This document shows positions 53,918-62,804 of a DNA stretch of 64,000 nt, piece by piece. The stretch comes from Bacillus sp. SJS (GTDB lineage Bacteria > Bacillota > Bacilli > Bacillales > Bacillaceae). Where the stretch lies: the NCBI RefSeq assembly GCF_000732485.2, contig NZ_JAQV02000012.1, forward strand, positions 1 through 64,000. The letters run 5' to 3'. The notes beneath the pieces are model-generated. The model made no database searches. It was given only the letters and a program-made list of their open reading frames with translations, and was not told where the DNA came from. Both the position numbers and the translations under genes were made by a program. Each line of letters begins with the position of its first letter. Within the stretch, counting starts at the first letter, position 1.

Positions 53918-55909
53918 TTATACGATAAATTGCCCTGCTTTATAAACCGCAAGGGCTACGATATAGGCGATGGCAAACGAATAGGCAATCGAGAACAGTG
54001 TGATCTTTGTGCTGCCTGTTTCTTTCTTCATGATGGCGACTGTTGCCAGGCATGGTGTGTAGAGCAGAATAAACACAAGGAATGTATAGGCTGAGAGCGG
54101 TGTGAAATAGTTTGGCAAAAGCCCTGCCATCGTTTGTCCATCCGGTACGTGATACAGGATATTCATGGTTGCCACCACCACTTCCTTCGCGAGGAAGCCG
54201 GTAATGAGCGCAGAAACCGCCTGCCAGGTTGCAAATCCAAGCGGAGCGAAAATAGGAGCTACAGCGCCGCTCGCAATTGCCATAAAGCTTTCGTCGATTG
54301 GAACGTCTGCGCCTCCGGGACCAAGGTAAGAAAACAGCCAAATAAAGACGGTTCCTCCTAAAATGAACGTTCCTGCTTTTCGCACAAACCCTTTTCCTTT
54401 GTCCCACGTACTTTTCAGCAGCTGCCGCATTTGCGGTGCATTATACGGAGGGAGCTCCATAACAAAATAGGATTTTTCATTTTTTAGGAAAAGCGAAAGA
54501 ATTTTTGCGACAATCATCGCGACTACGATCCCGAGAACGTAGAGGGAAAGGACGATCAGCGCCTGGTTTTTCTCAAAAAAGGCTGCCGCAAACAGAGCGT
54601 ATACAGAAAGCCTTGCCGAACAGGACATGAACGGCGACACGAGAATAGTCAGCAAACGTTCCCTGGGCTGTTCAATCGTTCTCGCTGCCATAATGGACGG
54701 CACGTTGCATCCGAAACCGATGACCAGAGGGATGAACGCTTTTCCATTCAGTCCGATGTATTCCATCAGGCGGTCCATCACAACAGCCACGCGGGCCATA
54801 TATCCGGAATCCTCCAATAAGGAAATAAAGAAAAACAGAATAAAGATTTGCGGGACGAACACGAGAACGCCTCCTACACCCGCAATAATTCCATCAAGGA
54901 CAACAGCCTGGATGAACGGTGTGGCACCGATGCTGTTCAATAGCAGCTGAGCTCCACTGGTTAAAGGACCTGTGAAAAAGGAATCCAGCATATCGGAGAT
55001 GGGGGTTCCAAGCCAATCAAACGTCAGCTGGAAAACCGCAAACAGGATGAGAAGGAAAAAGGGAATGCCCAAAACCGGATGGATCGCAATTTTGTCTATC
55101 CAGGCGGTCAAAGGAAGGCTCTCGCGCTGACCCTGCTGTTCTGTCACCTGATCAACCAGATTCGTAATAAAGGCATTTCTTGTTTGGTACATATCATCTT
55201 CCGCAGAATGGCCGGCTGCCGTGAAAAGCTGTTCCTCAGCTTCTTCCTTTATTCGGCTGAGTCCCGGAAACTTCTTGTTCATTTCCAGCTGAATGAGTTC
55301 ATTGTTCATCAAATACTGAACTGCCACCCAGCGCTTTTTCATGTTTCCTTCTTCGCCAATTTCAGTAAGCATGCGGGCAATAGCCGCTTCAAGGATTGGA
55401 TGATAGGAAATCATAAAGGGAGCAGACGAATGAAGCGGCTCGTTTTTAAACAGCTGGGTAATTTCTTCACAGCCATGTCCTTTGCGGGCAACTGCTGAAT
55501 GGCTCTTCACACCAAGCAGTTCACCGAGACGCTCTAAATGAATGGATATGCCGCGCTTTTCAGCGAGGTCCATCATATTCAGCACAACGACTTGAGGAAG
55601 ATTCGTTTCTAAAAGCTCAATCGTTAAATAAAGGCTTCTTTCGAGCTGATTGGCGTTGACGATATTCAGAATTTGCTGCGCTTCCTCCTGAAGAAGCGCA
55701 ATCGATGCGACGCGCTCATCGTTGGAAAGAGGATTAAGGGAATAGACACCGGGCAAGTCAATCAAAGACTGCATGGAGTCTTTAATCCTGCCGACCTTTT
55801 TATCAACCGTTACCCCGCTCCAGTTTCCCACATATTCGTAAGAACCGGTAATTTGGTTGAATAGTGAGGTTTTTCCTGTATTCGGATTGCCAAACAGTGC
55901 CGTATTCAT
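53918..55909 (-). CDS. feoB: Ferrous iron transporter FeoB
   Basis: 663-residue membrane transporter with an N-terminal G-protein domain. G1 is GNPNTGKTSLFN, G3 is DLPGVYSL, G4 is NMMD. The membrane part (from about 275) has the two gate motifs GGVLVFVPQIFILFF and PLVIGFGCNVPSIMA. It imports Fe(II). ATG 55909 overlaps the feoA stop by 4 nt, so translation is coupled. The operon is under a Fur box. Confidence 0.97.
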   Translation of the reverse strand: MNTALFGNPNTGKTSLFNQITGSYEYVGNWSGVTVDKKVGRIKDSMQSLIDLPGVYSLNPLSNDERVASIALLQEEAQQILNIVNANQLERSLYLTIELLETNLPQVVVLNMMDLAEKRGISIHLERLGELLGVKSHSAVARKGHGCEEITQLFKNEPLHSSAPFMISYHPILEAAIARMLTEIGEEGNMKKRWVAVQYLMNNELIQLEMNKKFPGLSRIKEEAEEQLFTAAGHSAEDDMYQTRNAFITNLVDQVTEQQGQRESLPLTAWIDKIAIHPVLGIPFFLLILFAVFQLTFDWLGTPISDMLDSFFTGPLTSGAQLLLNSIGATPFIQAVVLDGIIAGVGGVLVFVPQIFILFFFISLLEDSGYMARVAVVMDRLMEYIGLNGKAFIPLVIGFGCNVPSIMAARTIEQPRERLLTILVSPFMSCSARLSVYALFAAAFFEKNQALIVLSLYVLGIVVAMIVAKILSLFLKNEKSYFVMELPPYNAPQMRQLLKSTWDKGKGFVRKAGTFILGGTVFIWLFSYLGPGGADVPIDESFMAIASGAVAPIFAPLGFATWQAVSALITGFLAKEVVVATMNILYHVPDGQTMAGLLPNYFTPLSAYTFLVFILLYTPCLATVAIMKKETGSTKITLFSIAYSFAIAYIVALAVYKAGQFIV

Positions 55910-56136
55910 GAAAGACGAGCCCCTTTAATGCAGAACGTGTCTTTTCTGCGAATGCCGACCCTTTGTCCGGAGCACTCCAATAGGCATGGCCCTCCAAGCG
56001 GACAATAGCGAATCACTTTGACCTCTTTTCCTTCGTAAACGCCGAGATCCTTCAAACGGCGTTTAACAAATGGATGGAGATCGGTTAAATCCTGTATTTT
56101 AAACGTTTCATTTTGTTGAATTTGGTTTAGGTTCAT
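55906..56136 (-). CDS. feoA: FeoA, cytoplasmic partner of FeoB
   Basis: 76-residue SH3-fold protein. The sequence RRLKDLGVYEGKEVKVIRYCPLGGPCLLECSGQRVGIRRKD is the FeoA signature. FeoA supports FeoB transport. GAGGTG precedes the ATG. First gene of the feo operon, with a Fur box 15 bp upstream. Confidence 0.95.
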   Translation of the reverse strand: MNLNQIQQNETFKIQDLTDLHPFVKRRLKDLGVYEGKEVKVIRYCPLGGPCLLECSGQRVGIRRKDTFCIKGARLS

Positions 56137-56151
56137 CGTGGTTCACCTCAT

Positions 56152-56170
56152 AATAATGATACTCATTATC
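56152..56170 (-). promoter_or_regulatory. Fur box of the feo operon
   Basis: On the minus strand TGATAATGAGTATCATTAT gives a near-perfect inverted repeat ATAATGA-G-TATCATTAT, close to the consensus TGATAATNATTATCA. It is just upstream of feoA, so iron repression by Fur is expected. Confidence 0.88.
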
Positions 56171-56301
56171 AATTAACATCTGAACCTAGTGTACTCTAAT
56201 TATCTCAATTCGTAAATAACCTGGAGATTTTTTTGAAAGGGCTGTCACGAAGGAAGGGGGAATTTTTATGCGTGTTGAATTTAATTAAAAGGGGGGAAGG
56301 T

Positions 56302-56628
56302 ATGAAAAATTATGCAGTAGCATTATCTATAGTTTTCTTAGGCTTATGTATTGTAATGGGAAGCTGGGTCCTTAAAGACGGATTTAGCGTTGAACAAAAG
56401 GCTTTGCCAAAAAAAGAGATTCCGCAGTCTTAACTATTCACACAGCAGGAATTAGTAGACTATTTAGGATTAAGCATGGAAGAAATTCAAAAATTAACGG
56501 AGTTACCTGATGGTGACAATGGTTATACGAGCGAGCTTCCTCATATAAAAATTGGTTTGAAAAACTATTATCCTAAATCAGCGATAGATAGATGGCTGTT
56601 AAATATTGAGGTAACTAATATCCCATAA
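56302..56628 (+). pseudogene. TM + helix-turn-helix protein interrupted by a stop
   Basis: ATG 56302 with a strong GGGGGGAAGG site opens a frame with one membrane helix (VALSIVFLGLCIVMGSWVL) and a polar linker that stops at TAA 56431-56433. The same frame then continues without another stop to 56628 as FTQQELVDYLGLSMEEIQKL and YYPKSAIDRWLLN, which looks like an excisionase/MerR-type helix-turn-helix. One substitution would join the two. The first 43 residues may still be made. Whole-family identity unknown. Confidence 0.7.
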
Positions 56629-56654
56629 TCGAAACCCCTTTTTAGCTATAAGAT

Positions 56655-56688
56655 CACAAAGGGCTGTCAAAATTGACAGCCCTTTGTG
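56655..56688. terminator. Perfect 16-bp inverted repeat, terminator-like
   Basis: CACAAAGGGCTGTCAA and its complement are separated by two bases. T-runs are weak on both sides. It lies between two convergent genes. Confidence 0.65.
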
Positions 56689-56765
56689 TATATTCAAACG
56701 TTCAGAAATCCCCATGACACCCGTATAGCGTTCCGTAAGAAAAGGGAATTTCAATCAGCCCTTCA

Positions 56766-57602
56766 TCAAGAATGAAGGAAGCTAATTAAACCGCGGTTAA
56801 ATTCCTCAGCATGCGTAGCGTTGAAGCCATGAGGGGCACCTTCAATGACAACAAGCTCACTTCCTGGAATCATTTCATGGGTACGCTTGCCGCTCACTTC
56901 GAACGGTACAGTCCCATCTGAATCCCCATGAATGATGAGTGTTGGAACGGTTATTTTCTCAATGTCGCCCCGGAAATCGGTTTTGGCGAACGCTGCGATA
57001 CAGTCAAGTGTGCCTTTAGGAGACGCCATTGCTGCAATATCCCTGTTATAGAGACGGAATGGCTCGCTGACAAGGTCTGTCTTTTCCCCGGCTGCAAAGA
57101 AATGGTGAGTAAACGTATCAAGAAACGCGATACGGTCTCCCTTTACTCCGTTTTGGAACTCTTCAATCGCCCCATCATCCAGCCCCCCATCTGGGTTATC
57201 CGATGCTTTGTACAGATAAGGAGGGACGGCTGCAGCGAAAACCGCTTTGCTCACCCGTTCTATTCCGTATGTGCTGATATAGCGTGCTACTTCTCCGCCG
57301 CCCATTGAAAAACCGACAAGTGCTGCTTCACGAAGGTCTAAGTGTTCAAGCAATTTGTTTAGATCGGCTGCGAATGTATCATATTCATAGCCGTTATAAG
57401 GCTGCGAAGATTTTCCAAATCCTCTGCGGTCATATGTAATGACTCGATAGCCTGCATCAATTAAAGCAGGAACCTGCTTTTCCCAAGAACGCCCGCTAAG
57501 CGGCCATCCGTGAATGAGTACGACAGGTTTCCCCGATCCTTGATCTTCATAATAAATTTCAATTGGTGCATCGTTTTCATTACCAACAGTTAGCATTGCC
57601 AT
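56766..57602 (-). CDS. Alpha/beta hydrolase, non-haem chloroperoxidase type
   Basis: 278-residue esterase-like enzyme of the CPO group. The oxyanion region is LIHGWPLSGRSWE, the nucleophile is S in GFSMGGGEV (about S96), the acid is D in IHGDSDGTVP, and the histidine is in GAPHGFNATH. These enzymes hydrolyse esters and can make peracids that halogenate. ATG 57602 follows GGAGGGATAAT and gives the usual length; the longer frame lacks a ribosome-binding site. The physiological substrate is unknown. Confidence 0.9.
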   Translation of the reverse strand: MAMLTVGNENDAPIEIYYEDQGSGKPVVLIHGWPLSGRSWEKQVPALIDAGYRVITYDRRGFGKSSQPYNGYEYDTFAADLNKLLEHLDLREAALVGFSMGGGEVARYISTYGIERVSKAVFAAAVPPYLYKASDNPDGGLDDGAIEEFQNGVKGDRIAFLDTFTHHFFAAGEKTDLVSEPFRLYNRDIAAMASPKGTLDCIAAFAKTDFRGDIEKITVPTLIIHGDSDGTVPFEVSGKRTHEMIPGSELVVIEGAPHGFNATHAEEFNRGLISFLHS

Positions 57603-57806
57603 GATTATCCCTCCAAGCAAATATTCGGATGATCCCGAAATTTCTGAACACGCTAATTTTTTCATCCTGTAAATGCAACTTACCCCGATTTGTTTTTAGA
57701 TAATCTTTTAAATGTTCTTTATGGAAAGATTTGATTTGTTGTAGTGCTTAGAACATTGTCGCAAAAAACGAATGACACTATATACAAATAAATGGGAAGT
57801 CTCAAA

Positions 57807-58200
57807 ATGGTAAAGATAAAAAAACGGTTTAGGATTAATGGGAATGTCGGACCTTTACGGTGCAGCGGACAGAAACGAAAGCATCGCTACGATTCATGAA
57901 GCATTAGAAAAAGGAATAACGGTTTTAGATACAGGGGACTTCTATGAAACCGGCCATAACGAGCTTTTGCTCCGGGTGGCATTACAGGGGAAGAAGCTGG
58001 AGAATGCATTCATCGCAGTGAAAACGGGAGTATTGATGATTGGTGCCCGAAAACGTTCCCAGCTTCAAGATGCATTTGGTGCTTTGAATCTGAAGCTCAC
58101 TGAAGCGGATCTTGCCAGAATTGAAGAGGCGGTTCCTGCTGAATCGGTGATCGGGACACGCTATGCAGCTGAACAAATGGGTATGCTGGGAGTCGAATAG
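57807..58200 (+). pseudogene. Aldo-keto reductase with large internal deletion
   Basis: GLGLMGMSDLYGAADRNESIATIHEALEKGITVLDTGDFY, then GHNELLLRVALQGKKLENAFIAVK, matches the start of aldo-keto reductases (about 320 residues), but it jumps directly to the family's C-terminal part GARKRSQLQDAFGALNLKLTEADLARIEEAVP. About 180 residues are missing, including the catalytic region, and the frame before GLGLMG is shifted. It is dead. Confidence 0.85.
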
Positions 58201-58203
58201 AGA

Positions 58204-58580
58204 ATGGCAGAGCAATTAACCAAAGAAGAAATCCTGGATGCGGCAGAACAAGTGCCGAGCCGTTTGGACCGGAGAAAACAAGCATGGTGGATGTAGCGCG
58301 GGCCTTGAATATTAGCTACGGAACCATCTACCGCCATTATCCAAGCAAAGCTTCGCTGAGAGAAGCGGTGGCTGAGACGTGGCTCCGTAGCATCATTCAG
58401 CCCCTGAAGAAAGTTTTCGAGAGAGATTGCTCATCAACCCAACGGCTCCTTTTATGGGTGGAAACGTTGATCGGCATTAAGCACTCACTCGTAAAGGAAG
58501 ATCCTGAGCTGTTTAGCATGTACACTTCTCTAGCGGAAGAGTCAGTAGATGTGATAACCGCTCTTATTAGTGAATTGGTT
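58204..58580 (+). pseudogene. Broken TetR-family regulator
   Basis: MAEQLTKEEILDAAEQV is followed by a frameshift near 58253, after which PFGPEKTSMVDVARALNISYGTIYRHYPSKASLREAV is a clear TetR helix-turn-helix. The ligand domain ends abruptly near 58580 at ELVGQ, where the sequence joins a minus-strand fragment of another gene. It probably once controlled the neighbouring aldo-keto reductase or lactonase. Confidence 0.85.
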
Positions 58581-58582
58581 GG

Positions 58583-58645
58583 CCAGTTTTTGTCCTTCTT
58601 CATGCGGCCATTGTCCATTACGTAAAGCTTCGGGCTGAATGTCAT
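58583..58645 (-). pseudogene. N-terminal scrap of a lactonase-like gene
   Basis: Read on the minus strand, AAGGAGG and an ATG at 58645 open MTFSPKLYVMDNGRMKKDKNW, which resembles the start of AhlD/AttM-type metallo-beta-lactamase N-acyl homoserine lactonases (KLYVLDNGRM pattern). After 21 codons it runs into the TetR remnant. The rest of the gene is gone. Confidence 0.6.
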
Positions 58646-58799
58646 ATAAATAATCCTCCTTGTAACGCTGATATTGATATGTCTGCCCTTTTTAAAACCG
58701 CTTTCTTTTGTTGCTGGCAAACCACACCTATTTCCTGTTTTTCCCTGACGGTTAACAGAAATAAACGTGTTTAAGAAATTTCCCATTTTCACAAAGTGT

Positions 58800-58831
58800 T
58801 TGACTAAGGGGTGCACCCTACAGTTTACAAT
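58800..58831 (+). promoter_or_regulatory. MerR-type promoter and operator
   Basis: TTGACT and TACAAT are separated by 20 bp, an over-long spacer typical of MerR-regulated promoters. A perfect palindrome GGGTGCACCC (58809-58818) lies in the spacer. The MerR gene starts 20 bp downstream, so it probably regulates itself and the next gene. Confidence 0.75.
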
Positions 58832-58851
58832 AGGGATAAGGAGGGAGAAAC

Positions 58852-59196
58852 ATGTATAAAATCAGTGAATTCTCCTCAATGACAGGATTAAGCAAGGAAA
58901 CACTTCGATATTATGCAGAAGTGAAGCTGCTTGAACCTGTATTCATAGATCCACAGAACAACTATCGGTATTATGATAACGGCTCCTATCTGCTTGCCAT
59001 GCTGTTAGTCAAGCTGCGGGGATTCGGATGCACCATTCAGGAAATGCTCACCATTATGGAAGACGAGTCGTTTGCCAATTTAGAAAACCTGCTGGTTGAG
59101 AAAAAGAAAAGGATGGAGGATCAGGCTGAAGCTCTGCATCAAAAAATAAATGAAATCGAGTTGTTTCTTCTGACAGGAAAGGATGAGAAAAGATGA
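58852..59196 (+). CDS. MerR-family transcriptional regulator
   Basis: 114-residue regulator. The winged helix MYKISEFSSMTGLSKETLRYYAEVKLLEPVFIDPQNNYRYYD is followed by a coiled-coil dimer helix (about 75-108). There is almost no effector-binding domain, so the signal may be sensed by the short C-terminus or by a partner. GGAGGG precedes ATG 58852. Its stop overlaps the ATG of the SRPBCC gene, forming a two-gene unit under a MerR-type promoter. Confidence 0.92.
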   Translation: MYKISEFSSMTGLSKETLRYYAEVKLLEPVFIDPQNNYRYYDNGSYLLAMLLVKLRGFGCTIQEMLTIMEDESFANLENLLVEKKKRMEDQAEALHQKINEIELFLLTGKDEKR

Positions 59197-59648
59197 TTCA
59201 ATGGAAAACGGAACGGGAAATCAGCGCAAATATTGAAACAGTATGGAAACTATTGAGGGAAGAAAATATGTATAAAATTATGCCCAATGTAGTGGAGAAT
59301 CGTCTGGTGCATAAAGAACTGGGTGAAATAGGTTCAAAGCATGAGCAAAAATATAAAGAGGGAAAACGGATAGAGACCTATATTGTTGAAACGCTTGGCT
59401 ATGAAGATCTTGAAGAAAGAAAGTACAAAAGAATAGGGTTTGTCTTAGCTAAAGCTTTTGAAATCAAACTCTCCTTTACATTGGAAAAGGTAGATGAAAA
59501 CAAGACCAGATTTATTTACGAAGGGGAAAATAAGGGCATAAATTTTGTAGGCCGAGCCATGCTGAAGCTCGGAGGGGAGAAAAATAACAGAAAAGTTGTG
59601 GAGGATTTTCTGGATTTGGTTGAAAAAGAATCCGTGCGTAAATATTAA
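59193..59648 (+). CDS. SRPBCC (START-like) family protein
   Basis: 151-residue protein with the helix-grip pattern: IQWKTEREISANIETVWKLLREENMYKIMPNV at the start and a long C-terminal helix VVEDFLDLVEKE. Such proteins bind hydrophobic ligands. It is translationally coupled (ATGA) to the MerR regulator, so it may bind the same ligand or be its target. The substrate is unknown. Confidence 0.85.
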   Translation: MIQWKTEREISANIETVWKLLREENMYKIMPNVVENRLVHKELGEIGSKHEQKYKEGKRIETYIVETLGYEDLEERKYKRIGFVLAKAFEIKLSFTLEKVDENKTRFIYEGENKGINFVGRAMLKLGGEKNNRKVVEDFLDLVEKESVRKY

Positions 59649-59815
59649 TCCAAGGATTTGGCGAATCGGAGGATAGATGCACGAGACTCTTTTCTAAAAC
59701 GGAGTTGTCTTTAATTACGATGTTTAAGCGGAAGATGCAAGGTTACCGGAGATTTTCGAAAACACATATTTTATTATCGATTCCACAAGTTTCGACACCA
59801 ATCTACCTGCTGTTC

Positions 59816-60706
59816 CTATTTTTTCTGCCACTTTCTCAGTGCCACCGTAAATGCCTCAACGTTCATCTTGCTCTCCATAGCGGGGGAATACACCATTGAA
59901 AGCTTCCGTTTGAAGGTATGATCCTTTAATGAAATAATCGAGAGCACCTTGTTTCGAATATCTCTTTCAATCACATGATAGGAAAGCAGAGACAATGCCT
60001 CCATACCGCTTATGATCGTCTCTTTTATTCCCTGATTGCTGCTGATTGTCAGGAACGATTGAACCTTTAATCCGTTGGAACGGATGACGTGCTCCAAGTA
60101 CTCCCGAGTCCCTGAGCCAATTTCTCTTGTCACCCAAACTTGACTGTGAAGGTCTGCGATGACGGCTTCACTTTTTTCAGCAAGCGTATGCTTGTTGGAC
60201 GCTACAATAAATAGTTCATCCTCGAGGAAGGGCTCAACGGTCAGTTCTTTTTCATTGGTCTGGCCCTCGATTAGACCGATGTCCACCTTAAATAGGCGGA
60301 CGGATTGAACAATCTCCTCTGTATTGCCTATGATGATTTCAAGATCCAGATTCGGATATTTGGCTTGAAAATCAACAAGGAAGGCTGGAAGAATGTATTC
60401 TCCAATCGTAAAGCTTGCGCCAATGGTCAGCTTTCCTTTTATATCATGGTGGTGCTCCAGAATATCCTGTTTCGTTTGATCATACATATGAATCATTTGT
60501 TTGGCGCGGCTGTAAAGAATTTCGCCGGTTGGGGTGATTTTTAGGGATTTCGGAGAGCGGACAAAGAGCTTCGTCTGAAACTCCTTTTCCAGGTTTTTTA
60601 TATGGAGGCTCACACTTGGCTGAGAAATGTGAAGCCTTTCAGCTGTTTTCGTGAAGTTCTTTACTTCCGCAAGAGTGACAAATGTTTTGAGTGCATCATA
60701 ATACAT
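59816..60706 (-). CDS. LysR-family regulator, CysL/YwfK-like
   Basis: 296-residue LysR regulator. The winged helix is YDALKTFVTLAEVKNFTKTAERLHISQPSVSLHIKNLEKEF, followed by a two-lobed effector domain. It resembles CysL (YwfK), which controls sulfite reductase genes in B. subtilis, and regulators that sit next to yeiH transporters. An identical 13-bp sequence lies in its own upstream region and upstream of the yeiH-like gene. It ends close to the SRPBCC gene. Confidence 0.9.
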   Translation of the reverse strand: MYYDALKTFVTLAEVKNFTKTAERLHISQPSVSLHIKNLEKEFQTKLFVRSPKSLKITPTGEILYSRAKQMIHMYDQTKQDILEHHHDIKGKLTIGASFTIGEYILPAFLVDFQAKYPNLDLEIIIGNTEEIVQSVRLFKVDIGLIEGQTNEKELTVEPFLEDELFIVASNKHTLAEKSEAVIADLHSQVWVTREIGSGTREYLEHVIRSNGLKVQSFLTISSNQGIKETIISGMEALSLLSYHVIERDIRNKVLSIISLKDHTFKRKLSMVYSPAMESKMNVEAFTVALRKWQKK

Positions 60707-60760
60707 GTTTTTATTCCCGCCTTTTTATTAATAAAGTAAATATGCATATTGTTTTATATT

Positions 60761-60773
60761 TATTTTACTAATA
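60761..60773 (+). promoter_or_regulatory. Candidate LysR-family site, copy 1
   Basis: TATTTTACTAATA, 55 bp before the LysR gene start. The same 13 bases occur at 62744-62756, before the yeiH-like gene. Confidence 0.5.
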
Positions 60774-60801
60774 TTGAAACGGAAAAGAAAAGGATTATGA
60801 A

Positions 60802-60840
60802 CAAAAATAAGGCAGGTTCCGAATCAATCAGAACCTGCCA
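60802..60840 (-). terminator. Metallophosphoesterase gene terminator
   Basis: GGCAGGTTC and GAACCTGCC with an 11-nt loop, followed on the minus strand by TTATTTTT. Confidence 0.85.
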
Positions 60841-60844
60841 TGCA

Positions 60845-62608
60845 TCATTTTTGAACGGTTAGTTTTTCTGTATGGTTTGCTGGGAGAGTCAGCTTAACCT
60901 CCAGGTACTGCTTGCCGCCGGAGCTGTAATTCTGCACGATTTCCCCGGCAGATGTCTGATAAGAGCCCTCGGTCATATAAAGAGGCACCGAAATGGTCAT
61001 CGGCTTTTTCAATCGGTTGGTTAACGTTACTTCCTGGTAAGACGCCTGTCCATCATTGGCATCCTTGTAGCTTGCTTCATAAGACATGACTCCGGCTCTC
61101 GTATCTCCATTTTGGTAAACGGGGATCGAGTGTCCCGGTTCCTCGTAATTATAATTGGAGAGGACGCCGTCCTTCACATTGAAATTCCTAAAGCCTACCC
61201 ATGGCTTACCGGTTAATTCGATGGCTGTTGTTGTTGTGTAAAGAATGCCGTCTTTTTCTGTTACGTTGTCTTCGTGCGTGTGTCCGTGCAGGCTTATGTT
61301 CACATGATGCTGTTTCATCACGTCAATGAGCTCATTGGCGTTTTCCCCGTGCCATTGCTGATCATACTTAATCCCGAGTTTTTCACCCAAAATCAGGGTG
61401 CTTAACCGCTGCGGATCATGCTGCTGATCATATTGTTTCCAGTACTCCTGTACTTCCCTGTCATCCTGCGGCCAGATGTCACGGTCGCGCCATAAAGGAT
61501 TATGGTGGGAGAACAGACCTCTAACCTGGCCGGCCTGAGCCGTTTTTCCATTCTCTTCCAGGTCTTTTTTAATCCAGTCGAGCTGCTGTGAACGGATTTG
61601 GCCGCCCCATGTCGGCACGGAAACCGTTCCAGTTCCGCTTCTGTCAATTTTGTTCCAGTCAAACGAATTGTACCCGATAAAGTGAGCGTACGGGCCATAG
61701 TTAAAGGAGAAATATTGCGGACCGAAGTATTTTTCCCAGTACTTTGCGCCATCAGTAAGAGTGGCATCCTGAGCGTAATAATCGTGATTTCCAGGAACAA
61801 TATAGACCGGAACATTCAGCTGTTGAAGAACTTTGTACGTTTCTTCGTATTCATAGATGTATTCCAGAGGATTCAGCTGGCCGAACATTAAATCACCTGT
61901 CACGACGACGAAATCAGGGTTTGCCAGGTTGACTTCCTTGATCGCTTTTTGAAGGTAGAGCCAGCGCTTTGATTTATCAGGATTCCACATTCCCGTTTCC
62001 CGAGCCAAAGCAGGATCGAGCGAGGATGGGTCTTCCGGGTCTCCGAGGTTTCTTGGGGATCCAACGTGCGTATCCGTCATATGCAAAAAGGTAAAATCTT
62101 TTTTAAACTCATCGACTACTTTTACAGAATGAGGCTGTTTATCGGTCATCCGCTGTCCGTTTCCTGTATAGGAAACTTCAAGATCGTAAAGCTTTTCTGG
62201 AACTTCAGCCGGAATTTGGACGGTAACATCCTGTATGTCCGGACTGCTTTTCCAATGAGAGGTTCCAGAAGACACGCTTTGGACAGGAAGTTCATAGTCC
62301 GAGGATAAAGAAGAATGGTTTGTCTGCTTCAGTTTAACCGACCATTCACCGGCTTTCTTTCCTTGCGTATCTACTTTAATCGTCATGGTTTGGCCCTTCT
62401 TTGAAATAGAAGGAGTCGAGAAAAGAGGATAAATGATTTGATTGACCTTTTGATCGAGTGAAATGTTCGGAAGCTCGTTTTTATAATTCGTGCTGCTGCC
62501 GATGCCTCCGTCTTTTGTGCCCAATGGAAGATCAAATGCCTGACCGCTGATCGGGATGAAGAAAAGGGCCAATAAAAGAATAAAAGCTTTTTTCCATGCT
62601 GTTCTCAA
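60845..62608 (-). CDS. Secreted calcineurin-like metallophosphoesterase
   Basis: 587-residue exported phosphoesterase. Signal peptide 1-24 (ends GQA). Residues about 40-170 are beta-rich. The catalytic domain (about 175-475) has the metal motifs DTH (HMTDTHVG), GD (VVTGDLMFG), GNHD (VPGNHDYY), H (LFSHHNP) and GHTH (LHGHTHED). A second beta domain follows. Possible substrates are phosphodiesters, phospholipids or nucleotides outside the cell. It lies between a LysR gene and the yeiH-like gene, though these two normally adjoin. The start has GGAGG 6 nt upstream. Confidence 0.92.
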   Translation of the reverse strand: MRTAWKKAFILLLALFFIPISGQAFDLPLGTKDGGIGSSTNYKNELPNISLDQKVNQIIYPLFSTPSISKKGQTMTIKVDTQGKKAGEWSVKLKQTNHSSLSSDYELPVQSVSSGTSHWKSSPDIQDVTVQIPAEVPEKLYDLEVSYTGNGQRMTDKQPHSVKVVDEFKKDFTFLHMTDTHVGSPRNLGDPEDPSSLDPALARETGMWNPDKSKRWLYLQKAIKEVNLANPDFVVVTGDLMFGQLNPLEYIYEYEETYKVLQQLNVPVYIVPGNHDYYAQDATLTDGAKYWEKYFGPQYFSFNYGPYAHFIGYNSFDWNKIDRSGTGTVSVPTWGGQIRSQQLDWIKKDLEENGKTAQAGQVRGLFSHHNPLWRDRDIWPQDDREVQEYWKQYDQQHDPQRLSTLILGEKLGIKYDQQWHGENANELIDVMKQHHVNISLHGHTHEDNVTEKDGILYTTTTAIELTGKPWVGFRNFNVKDGVLSNYNYEEPGHSIPVYQNGDTRAGVMSYEASYKDANDGQASYQEVTLTNRLKKPMTISVPLYMTEGSYQTSAGEIVQNYSSGGKQYLEVKLTLPANHTEKLTVQK

Positions 62609-62743
62609 GGTATGTACCTCCTTTTTTTTGACATGGTCATCATACCAATGGATTATTAATAGAATGTGTATTTTATTTTACAATTTTTAATTGGATCAAA
62701 CTTCCACATATTATAAATGCTGATAAATACGATCATTTATATG

Positions 62744-62756
62744 TATTTTACTAATA
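62744..62756 (+). promoter_or_regulatory. Candidate LysR-family site, copy 2
   Basis: TATTTTACTAATA, 48 bp before the yeiH-like start, identical to the copy in front of the LysR gene. Confidence 0.5.
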
Positions 62757-62804
62757 GTTAAGCTTCCAGTAAAGTGTAAGGAACAACATAAGGAAGTGGC
62801 AATC

